Assembly: GCA_031259905.1 (NCBI GenBank)
Contig: JAIRKS010000218.1
Coordinates: 1 to 6,252, forward strand
Source: Odoribacteraceae bacterium
GTDB lineage: Bacteria > Bacteroidota > Bacteroidia > Bacteroidales > Marinifilaceae
Reading direction: 5' to 3'
Length of the DNA stretch: 6,252 bases
Below, piece by piece: positions 1 to 4,776 of the stretch. A program made the position numbers and the translations under genes. The stretch's first letter is position 1, and each line of letters starts with the position of its first letter. Below the pieces are notes generated by a model that was not told where the DNA came from, ran no database searches, and saw only the letters and a program-made list of their open reading frames with translations.

Positions 1-105
1 ACCTCACTCTCGACGAAAGTAACCTCACTCTCGACGAAAGTAACCTCACTCTCGACGAAAGTAACCTCACTCTCGACGAAAGTAACCTCACTCTCGACGA
101 AAGTA
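1..105. repeat. Perfect 21-bp tandem repeat array (at least 5 copies)
   Basis: Five identical, directly abutting 21-bp units occupy positions 1-21, 22-42, 43-63, 64-84 and 85-105. Each begins ACCTCACTCTCGAC and ends GAAAGTA. The array starts at the first base of the window, so the true copy number may be larger. Each unit contains a near-dyad core of the form CTNTCGNCGANAG (unit positions 7-19). The period equals two turns of B-DNA, so these cores would lie on one helix face. The unit is seven codons long and open in two plus frames; the frame beginning with ACC ends at a TAA at 109-111. Identity between copies implies recent amplification or active homogenisation. Whether it is regulatory, coding or neutral is unknown. 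Confidence 0.97.
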
Positions 106-168
106 AGCTAACATTTCACGAGCATCGGGCAACATTCACCGCGTCCCGGGCAACATACCCGCGGGAAT
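106..168. repeat. Diverged continuation of the 21-bp periodicity
   Basis: Past the perfect array the 21-bp rhythm persists in degenerate form. The pentamer AACAT recurs at 110-114, 131-135 and 152-156, exactly 21 bp apart, and CGGGCAACAT is repeated at 126-135 and 147-156. The first unit (106-126) matches the perfect unit at 11 of 21 positions when aligned by eye; the next matches at only about 6. This looks like older or differently evolved units at the edge of the array, though a separate short duplication is possible. Confidence 0.5.
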
Positions 169-194
169 GCCCCGCCGGAAACGCTCCCCGCGGG
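158..194 (+). other. GC-rich dyad in the leader of the lipoprotein gene
   Basis: The self-complementary octamer CCCGCGGG occurs at 158-165 and again at 187-194. The two copies can pair as an 8-bp all-G/C stem around a 21-nt loop, ending 19 bp before the ATG at 214. It could be an attenuator or 5' leader structure, or simply a by-product of local GC bias. No TTTG-type promoter element is visible in 1-213, so the transcription start of the downstream operon is not located. Confidence 0.4.
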
Positions 195-213
195 AAATTA
201 ATAACATTAAACT

Positions 214-1413
214 ATGAAGAAACTAATCTTTTTATTGCTTTGCGCACTGGCGATATCGGCTTGCAAGCACACGACGAATCAAGCGGCGAGTTACACGGTA
301 ATTCCGATAGACCCATCCGCCGCCGTGCGTTCCTTAAATCTCTCTTTGATCTTCGAAAAGATTGAATACGTGCAACTCGAAACTCCCGAAGGACACCTAA
401 TCGGGGATATTTCGCGTATCATTACCCACGGAGATCGCTTCTATATCTTGGACGCGAGGATCTCTCGTTCCGTCTTCTGCTTCAATCGAGATGGTTCGTT
501 TCTCCACGAGATCAACCGCCAGGGACGCGGCCCCGGAGAATATATTGAATTGCAAGCGATCACCATCGATCACGAGAAGTCTCGCTTGTTGCTCTATAGC
601 GAGACCCCACGCAAGGTAATCGCTTTCGATCTCGATGGAAATTTTCTCGACGAGAGGCCTCTCGATTTCATCGCGACCGACCTTGCTTTCGTTGGAGAAG
701 GACGCGTGGCTTTCTTCTGCGATTACGCGACGAACAACGCCTTCTTACAAAAGAGTACCTTACCCAACTTGATTCTTGCAGACGCGGGGAATTACACGGT
801 GCAAGAGACTTCCCTGCGATTCCCCGCGTCGCGAAACGTGCAAGCGCTTACCTCGTTGATGAGTAATTTTTCATCCCACCCTGACGGCGTTTCCCTGCTC
901 GTACCTTATAACGACACGCTCTACCATATTGCCCCCGATCGATCGGAGGCGGCTTATCTTTTCGATTTCGGGAAGATGAAAAAGAGTAAGTTCTTCTACT
1001 CCATGCTTGCAGACGAGGAAACGACTTTGAAAGAGATGAATAGTTATATCCTGACCAATGACGCGTGCAATGTTATGCAATGCATCGAGAGTGAGTACCA
1101 CGTTTATTTGGGATACCAACATAAGGACGCATTTCACTTTGCATTCTATGACAAGCGCGATAGTACGCTCCACGACGTTGGCCGCGCGTACAAGCCGGGA
1201 GCAGATATGGGGATGCTCGTCAACGACATTGACGGTTCGCCGGTACCGGCCATCTACGGCTCGGACGGCCGCTCCTTCTTCAGCATTATCCAGCCACAGG
1301 AGTTGCTCCAGCAGGCAGAAACGATGCACCCGGAGTCTCTTGATCTTAAACGCGTGATTGATACGGCCAACGAGGAAGATAACCCGATCATCGCCGTGCT
1401 CGTCCCCCGCTAA
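214..1413 (+). CDS. Six-bladed beta-propeller lipoprotein (DUF5128-type)
   Basis: The product is a predicted envelope lipoprotein of 399 aa. The N-terminus has two lysines, a hydrophobic stretch (residues 4-14) and a lipobox ISAC with the acylated Cys17. Residues 18-22 (KHTTN) lack the acidic residues of the usual Bacteroidota surface-export signal, so a periplasmic-facing location is likelier than the cell surface. The mature part matches the Bacteroidota '6-bladed beta-propeller' family: an opening VQLETPEGHLIGDISRI (53-69), the hallmark GRGPGEY (104-110), and blade-like turns with DG.FL (93-97 and 141-145). The length is normal for the family. Family members are generally of unknown biochemical function; propellers usually bind ligands or proteins. 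The ATG at 214 is preceded by an A/T-rich leader without a Shine-Dalgarno, as usual in the phylum. It is followed 11 bp later by the FGE-like gene, implying one operon. The base composition is visibly more AT-rich than rsmI, ddl or the MATE gene. Confidence 0.9.
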   Translation: MKKLIFLLLCALAISACKHTTNQAASYTVIPIDPSAAVRSLNLSLIFEKIEYVQLETPEGHLIGDISRIITHGDRFYILDARISRSVFCFNRDGSFLHEINRQGRGPGEYIELQAITIDHEKSRLLLYSETPRKVIAFDLDGNFLDERPLDFIATDLAFVGEGRVAFFCDYATNNAFLQKSTLPNLILADAGNYTVQETSLRFPASRNVQALTSLMSNFSSHPDGVSLLVPYNDTLYHIAPDRSEAAYLFDFGKMKKSKFFYSMLADEETTLKEMNSYILTNDACNVMQCIESEYHVYLGYQHKDAFHFAFYDKRDSTLHDVGRAYKPGADMGMLVNDIDGSPVPAIYGSDGRSFFSIIQPQELLQQAETMHPESLDLKRVIDTANEEDNPIIAVLVPR

Positions 1414-1424
1414 AATCAACGACC

Positions 1425-2156
1425 ATGAAAACAATGATATTATTTTTCTCTCTCTTTGCCCTGGCCGCCGACGTGCCGCCGGGCATGGTGCTGATCCCCG
1501 CCGGGGAGTACCACTACAAGCTCCCGTTCGAGGATAACGGCATCGTGAAGATCAATGCCTTCTACATGGATAAGTATGAGGTGACTATCGCCGACTTCGA
1601 GACCTTCGTGAAGGCCACCGGATACAAGACAGACGCTGAGCTGAAGGGATTTAGCATGCGCCTTCAGGATACCATCCGCGACGTCACGTGGCGCTGTACC
1701 CCCTACGGGACGACGCGTCCCCGTGACGAATACAACCGCCCCGTGGTTCACGTCAGCTTCCGCGATGCCAAGGCCTATGCTGCCTGGTGCGGGAAACGCT
1801 TGCCCACGGAGGAAGAATGGATGTACGTCGCCTCGCGAAAGGCCCCGCGGAAGGCTAGCGAGAGGGCGTGGTACCGCGATAACGCTCGGAACGCCAACGG
1901 CCTTTTAGATGTACAGCCGGTTGGCACGAAGGCACCCAACGAGTGGGGCGTGTACGATCTATTTGGCAACACGGGCGAGATGACGACGGTCAATCTCACC
2001 CACCACCGGGACTGGTCTATCAATAAGGGATACTGTTTTTGGGACTATGAAGAGGATGTCAGCGGGGACGAACCCGTAACCGGACGATTCGTGTCGGGTG
2101 ATAGTACTTATACTTCCTATCGCAATGGCTTCCGATGTGTAAAGGATTTGAAATAG
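1425..2156 (+). CDS. Secreted FGE/SUMF1-like (formylglycine-generating enzyme fold) protein
   Basis: The 243-aa product has a signal peptide (basic start, hydrophobic residues 5-14, cleavage likely after ALA at 13-15) and no lipobox, so it should be secreted to the periplasm. The rest is a compact FGE-sulfatase domain. It opens with MVLIPAGEY (21-29), then PVVHVSFRDAKAYAAWCGKR (106-125) and LPTEEEWMYVA (126-136), then the calcium-loop-like YDLFGNTGEMT (177-187, where the usual W.W is lost), and finally the terminal GFRC (235-238). True FGEs oxidise a sulfatase cysteine using two cysteines five residues apart before the GFRC end. Here Cys204 has no partner at +5; the others are Cys91, Cys122 and Cys238. 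This suggests a non-catalytic relative of the kind common in Bacteroidota envelope proteins (GldK/GldJ-like folds). It sits 11 bp behind the lipoprotein gene and is probably co-translated with it. No sulfatase gene is nearby. Confidence 0.88.
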   Translation: MKTMILFFSLFALAADVPPGMVLIPAGEYHYKLPFEDNGIVKINAFYMDKYEVTIADFETFVKATGYKTDAELKGFSMRLQDTIRDVTWRCTPYGTTRPRDEYNRPVVHVSFRDAKAYAAWCGKRLPTEEEWMYVASRKAPRKASERAWYRDNARNANGLLDVQPVGTKAPNEWGVYDLFGNTGEMTTVNLTHHRDWSINKGYCFWDYEEDVSGDEPVTGRFVSGDSTYTSYRNGFRCVKDLK

Positions 2157-2317
2157 CATATCATTCACATTAAACTATTAAAAACACGAGAAGAAAAATC
2201 CCGACTGGATCGCGTGGCCGTGGGAATTTTACACCACCCTTGACACGAACAAGACCGGGCGGACAATACCCGCCCAGCCCCCGCGACAATTTGCCGCGCT
2301 GGTCGGCAATGCCATTC

Positions 2318-2415
2318 ACCTTACCCGCAACTTCTTTCACCTTGCCCACGACCTCTTTCACCTTACCCACGACTTCTTTCACCTTGCCCACGACCTCTTT
2401 CACCTTGCCCGCGAC
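2318..2415. repeat. Second 21-bp tandem repeat array (about 4.7 copies)
   Basis: Units lie at 2318-2338, 2339-2359, 2360-2380 and 2381-2401, with a partial fifth at 2402-2415. Each starts ACCTTRCCCRC and ends TCTTTC. The copies differ only by transitions at unit positions 6, 10, 12 and 15. Period and part of the consensus are shared with the array at 1-105 (11 of 21 positions match, including ACCT at 1-4 and CGAC at 11-14), so the two may belong to one repeat family. The array stops exactly at the A8 run that serves as the U-tract of a minus-strand terminator. Most reading frames through it are open. Confidence 0.95.
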
Positions 2416-2444
2416 AAAAAAAATATCGAGGAGACTCCTCGATA
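2416..2444 (-). terminator. Distal intrinsic terminator downstream of rpsT
   Basis: The inverted repeat TATCGAGGA / TCCTCGATA around a 3-nt loop (2424-2444) is followed, in minus-strand sense, by eight Ts (A8 at 2416-2423). This is a textbook Rho-independent terminator for transcription leaving rpsT. It lies about 75 bp past the stop codon, behind a first hairpin, and would also insulate the repeat array from rpsT read-through. It has no U-run on the plus strand. Confidence 0.85.
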
Positions 2445-2453
2445 GATTACCAT

Positions 2454-2492
2454 AAATAAACGAGATAACAGGATCATGATCCTGCTATCTCG
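2454..2492 (-). terminator. Proximal hairpin terminator of rpsT
   Basis: A 32-nt palindrome (2461-2492) folds in minus-strand RNA into a long stem whose only imperfection is one G-U pair, followed by the T-rich tail TTTATTT (2454-2460). It begins 25 bp after the rpsT stop. The extra copy GTTATCTCG at 2492-2500 is also perfectly complementary to 2461-2469, so two pairing registers compete for the same arm. The interrupted U-tract may make it leaky, which would fit the second terminator behind it. Confidence 0.75.
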
Positions 2493-2517
2493 TTATCTCG
2501 CCCGCGCCTGAAGCGAC

Positions 2518-2769
2518 CTAAAGCTTATTCACGTGCAACGTCAGCTTCGACGTCAGGTTCGCGGCTTTATTTTTATGTATAATATTCTTCTTTGCCAGTT
2601 TATCCAGCATGGAAACGACTCTCGGCAGCAAGGCCACGGCACTTTCCTTGTCTGTCAGCAAGCGTAACTTCTTCATCGCGTTCCGTGCAGTTTTCGCGTA
2701 ATACCGGTTATGCAGTCTTCTTTTCTCCGTCTGCCGGATCCTTTTTTTCGCGGATTTATGATTAGCCAT
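2518..2769 (-). CDS. rpsT: 30S ribosomal protein S20
   Basis: This encodes S20, which binds the 5' and 3' minor domains of 16S rRNA during 30S assembly. The 83-aa product is highly basic and has the family's signature opening MANHKSAKKRIRQTEKRR, followed by NAMKKLR and an end with KLAKKNIIHKNKAANLTSKL. Full length is normal for the family. The ATG at 2769-2767 is certain because the N-terminus matches the family exactly; the stop is TAG. It lies 35 bp downstream of tRNA-Glu(UUC) with no TTTG/TANNTTTG element between them, so it is probably transcribed with the two tRNAs from the promoter at 3003-3033. Two hairpin terminators follow. Its base composition is lower in GC than the neighbouring rsmI and ddl, as expected for a lysine-rich protein. 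Confidence 0.98.
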   Translation of the reverse strand: MANHKSAKKRIRQTEKRRLHNRYYAKTARNAMKKLRLLTDKESAVALLPRVVSMLDKLAKKNIIHKNKAANLTSKLTLHVNKL

Positions 2770-2804
2770 CTCTTGTTATAAAATTTGGTTCAACTTCTTT
2801 TTAG

Positions 2805-2876
2805 TAGTCCGTACGAGAATCGAACTCGTGTTACAAGAATGAAAATCTTGCGTCCTAGCCCCTAGACGAACGGACC
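2805..2876 (-). tRNA. tRNA-Glu (anticodon UUC)
   Basis: The minus strand folds as a 72-nt cloverleaf. The acceptor GGTCCGT pairs with ACGGACT (first pair G-U) and is followed by discriminator A. The D arm is GTCTAGGGG..GGAC and the anticodon stem CAAGA/TCTTG encloses TTTTCAT, giving anticodon TTC. The variable loop is TAAC and the T arm ACGAG-TTCGATT-CTCGT. CCA is not encoded. It is the second tRNA of the transcript, 32 bp after its CUC twin, and differs from it at only two bases. Confidence 0.97.
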
Positions 2877-2908
2877 GTCTTCGCGTTAATCCTGAAAGTT
2901 CGGGTTTG

Positions 2909-2980
2909 TAGTCCGTACGAGAATCGAACTCGTGTTACAAGAATGAGAATCTTGCGTCCTAACCCCTAGACGAACGGACC
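2909..2980 (-). tRNA. tRNA-Glu (anticodon CUC)
   Basis: This 72-nt cloverleaf matches the neighbouring tRNA-Glu except for one D-loop base and the wobble base. The anticodon loop TTCTCAT between CAAGA and TCTTG gives anticodon CTC, which reads GAG only. CCA is not encoded. It is the first gene of the minus-strand transcript; its 5' end lies 22 bp from the -7 box of a perfect Bacteroidota promoter. It is most simply explained as a tandem duplication with a changed wobble base. Confidence 0.96.
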
Positions 2981-3002
2981 ATTTCCGGTTTTTTCGCGGG
3001 TG

Positions 3003-3033
3003 CAAATATACGGTGCTTTCCATTTTCTACAAA
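3003..3033 (-). promoter_or_regulatory. Promoter of the tRNA-Glu/tRNA-Glu/rpsT unit
   Basis: Read on the minus strand, TTTG (3033-3030) is followed after exactly 19 nt by TATATTTG (3010-3003). This matches the Bacteroidota primary-sigma consensus TTTG-N19-TANNTTTG at every specified base. Transcription should start around 2995-2998, about 15-18 nt before tRNA-Glu(CUC). Confidence 0.88.
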
Positions 3034-3082
3034 ACAAAACGTGGATATTTTTTTCCGTTACCGATTCTCGACAAATTCGTCT

Positions 3083-3090
3083 TACATTTG
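3083..3090 (+). promoter_or_regulatory. Likely -7 box of the rsmI promoter
   Basis: TACATTTG matches the TANNTTTG consensus fully. A convincing TTTG -33 element is missing at the expected distance, so it is a one-box prediction. Transcription would start near 3095-3098, leaving a leader of only about 15-25 nt before rsmI. This argues against any rsmI start upstream of about 3096. Confidence 0.55.
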
Positions 3091-3110
3091 TTTCATTAAA
3101 CCAACACGGA

Positions 3111-3797
3111 CTGGCCAAGTTGTTTTTAGTCCCGACACCCGTGGGTAATCTCGAGGACATTACCCTGCGCGCGATACGCGTGCTGAAAGAGGCGAGCGTG
3201 ATACTGGCGGAGGACACCCGTTCGTCGGCGATCCTGCTGAAGCATCACGGGATCACCACGCCTCTGCTCTCGCACCACAAGTTTAACGAGCACCGGCAAG
3301 TGGAGCGCGTCGCCGGGCGCGTCGCGCGGGGGGAGAACGTGGCGTTGATCAGTGACGCCGGCACCCCGGGGATTTCCGACCCGGGCTTCCTGCTCGTGCG
3401 GACGTGCGTCGAGCGGGGGATCGAGACCGAGTGTCTACCGGGAGCCACGGCATTCGTCCCGGCGCTGGTCAACTCGGCATTTCCCTGTGATCGTTTTTGT
3501 TTCGAGGGCTTCCTTCCCCAGAAGAAAGGGCGGCAGAAGAGGCTGCTCGCCCTCGCGGGAGAAGAGCGCACGATGATATTTTACGAGTCTCCCTTTCGCC
3601 TCGTGAAGGCTCTCGAGCAGATGGCCGGGTGTTTCGGCGAGCACCGTCGCGCTTGCGTCGCCCGCGAGATCAGCAAGATTCACGAGGAATACCGGCGCGG
3701 GACGCTCGGCGAACTCCTCGTTCACTTCTCCTCCAGCGGCGTCAAGGGCGAGATCGTCATCCTCGTGGAGGGAAACGACGGCACTTGTTCTCGATAA
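3111..3797 (+). CDS. rsmI: 16S rRNA (cytidine1402-2'-O)-methyltransferase RsmI
   Basis: RsmI is a SAM-dependent enzyme of the tetrapyrrole-methylase fold that 2'-O-methylates C1402 of 16S rRNA in the decoding centre. All family blocks are present, numbering from 3111: LFLVPTPVGNLEDIT (4-18), AEDTR (33-37), LISDAGTPGISDPG (79-92), then LPGATAF, FCFEGFLP, IFYESPFRL, REISKIHEEY and a closing KGEIVILVEG. Homologues begin M-[A/G]-K-L; here that methionine position is CTG (3111-3113), followed by GCC AAG TTG. No ATG is available in frame. A start at TTG 3120 would shorten the protein by three residues, and a GTG at 3000 is in frame but lies upstream of the apparent promoter and adds a non-homologous extension. 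The product is 228 aa, a usual length. Its 3' end overlaps the oppositely oriented ddl by 41 bp. Confidence 0.94.
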   Translation: MAKLFLVPTPVGNLEDITLRAIRVLKEASVILAEDTRSSAILLKHHGITTPLLSHHKFNEHRQVERVAGRVARGENVALISDAGTPGISDPGFLLVRTCVERGIETECLPGATAFVPALVNSAFPCDRFCFEGFLPQKKGRQKRLLALAGEERTMIFYESPFRLVKALEQMAGCFGEHRRACVAREISKIHEEYRRGTLGELLVHFSSSGVKGEIVILVEGNDGTCSR

Positions 3798-4746
3798 TCG
3801 TCGCGATAATCTCCCCGAGATCCCCGTTCGCCGCGCGCACCATTTTCGGGATAAAGCTATTGGAAGTCATCCCGGGAGTAGTATTCACCTCCAGCATGAA
3901 AATCTCGTTGCCTCGCGTCCGGTAATCGACGCGCACGATCCCCTCGCATCGCAGGATATCGTAGATCATCGAGGAGAGGAGCTTGACGCGCTCGGCCAGT
4001 TCCACCGGGATACGCGCGGGGATAATCTCCTCCGAGAACCCCGGGTCATACTTTGCCTGGAAATCGAAGAACTCGTTCCTGGAGATCACCTCGGCCACCG
4101 GCAAGATCATCTCCATCTCCCCGCTCTTGACGACCCCGCAGGTAAACTCCCGCCCGTCGATAAACCGCTCCACCAGCGCGTACGGCCCGTGAGCGAACGC
4201 CTTGGCCAGCGCCTCGTCCAGCCGGTCGATCTCCTTCACCTTCGAGACGCCGAAGCTCGACCCCTCCGCGTTCGGCTTCACGAAACAGGGCAGCCCCACC
4301 TCGCCGACGATCTCCTCCTTGTTATACTCCATTCCCTCGCGCAGCAGCAGCGCGTCGGGCACGTTCACGCCGTACCCTTTCAGGTAAGTATTGCACGTGT
4401 ACTTGTCGAACGTCAGCGCCGAGCAGAGCGCGTCACACCCCCCGTACGGGACGCCCAGCATGTCGAGATACCCTTGCAGCAGGCCGTTCTCTCCGGGAGT
4501 CCCGTGCACGGTGATGTAAGCAAAATCGAAGACGATCCGCTCGCCGTCCCGCGAGAACGAGAAGTCGTTTTTATCTACCGGGTAGCGTCGCGCGCCCTCG
4601 ACGACGTGCCATTCCGTGCCCTTGATAATCACGAGAAACTTGCGATACCTTCTCCCGTCCAGCACCCCGTGGACGTGGTGTCCCGACTGCACGGAGACCT
4701 CGTGTTCCCGGGAGTTCCCCCCCGCTATAACGGCTATATTCTTCAT
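3757..4746 (-). CDS. ddl: D-alanine--D-alanine ligase
   Basis: Ddl is a cytoplasmic ATP-grasp ligase that joins two D-alanines for the UDP-MurNAc-pentapeptide of peptidoglycan. The 329-aa product shows GGNSREHEVS (9-18, Glu14 binding the first D-Ala), HGTPGENG (81-88), KPNAEGSSFGVSKV (157-170, Ser163), FDFQAKY (227-233) with Tyr233, and the metal ligands Asp274, Glu286 and Asn288 in RVDY and MLEVNTTPGMT. Keeping Tyr at 233 in the Ser-Glu-Tyr triad predicts dipeptide rather than D-Ala-D-Lac synthesis, so no vancomycin-type resistance is implied. The ATG at 4746 is chosen because MKNIAVIAGG is the family's first strand; a longer TTG start at 4794 would add a non-homologous 16-residue tail overlapping the MATE gene. 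The 3' end overlaps rsmI on the other strand, and the 5' end lies 30 bp from the divergent MATE gene. Confidence 0.97.
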   Translation of the reverse strand: MKNIAVIAGGNSREHEVSVQSGHHVHGVLDGRRYRKFLVIIKGTEWHVVEGARRYPVDKNDFSFSRDGERIVFDFAYITVHGTPGENGLLQGYLDMLGVPYGGCDALCSALTFDKYTCNTYLKGYGVNVPDALLLREGMEYNKEEIVGEVGLPCFVKPNAEGSSFGVSKVKEIDRLDEALAKAFAHGPYALVERFIDGREFTCGVVKSGEMEMILPVAEVISRNEFFDFQAKYDPGFSEEIIPARIPVELAERVKLLSSMIYDILRCEGIVRVDYRTRGNEIFMLEVNTTPGMTSNSFIPKMVRAANGDLGEIIATIIENKCRRFPPRG

Positions 4747-4776
4747 CTCTTTTTCATATTTTCGCGGCACGAAAGT

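Larger units (their letters stand above)
2157..2517. other. Gene-poor intergenic stretch with leader-like motif, open frames and repeats
   Basis: No conventional gene is supported here. It contains ACATTAAACTAT at 2167-2178, identical over 12 nt to 204-215, which spans the start of the lipoprotein gene; in this copy ATG is replaced by ATT. From that ATT (2177) one frame is open to 2455, ending in FTLPTTS heptads. A second frame is open from 2182 to 2445 without any ATG, GTG or TTG; it begins KHEKKNPDWIAWPWEFYTT and ends in FHLAHDL-type heptads. On the minus strand the same repeats read KEVVGKV. A small G/C stem (2257-2262 with 2270-2275) is present without a U-run. The right end holds the rpsT terminators. 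A decayed third operon gene or a small repeat-protein gene are both possible; neither is proven. Confidence 0.6.

Noticed and set aside
1..105. CRISPR array
   Set aside because: Units abut directly with no unique spacers and no cas genes are present.
3..365. Open plus frame reading LTLDESN heptads through the first array and into the lipoprotein gene
   Set aside because: It has no visible start in the window and continues out of frame through the signal peptide of a well-supported gene; openness is expected from a stop-free 21-bp repeat.
871..1434. 187-residue open frame antisense to the lipoprotein gene
   Set aside because: It lies opposite a clear family member, has no recognisable domain and no start context; its openness follows from the codon pattern of the real gene.
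2170..2403. Minus-strand KEVVGKV repeat protein
   Set aside because: It would need a GTG inside the repeat, lies downstream of two rpsT terminators, and has no promoter; kept only as an alternative reading of the array.
3000..3110. Upstream GTG start for rsmI
   Set aside because: The extra 37 residues resemble nothing in the family and the start would precede the predicted -7 box and overlap the divergent tRNA promoter.
4189..4776. N-terminal extension of the MATE gene by 196 residues
   Set aside because: This stretch is the complement of ddl and shows no membrane segments; MATE proteins begin near MKKMSQINDL at 4777.
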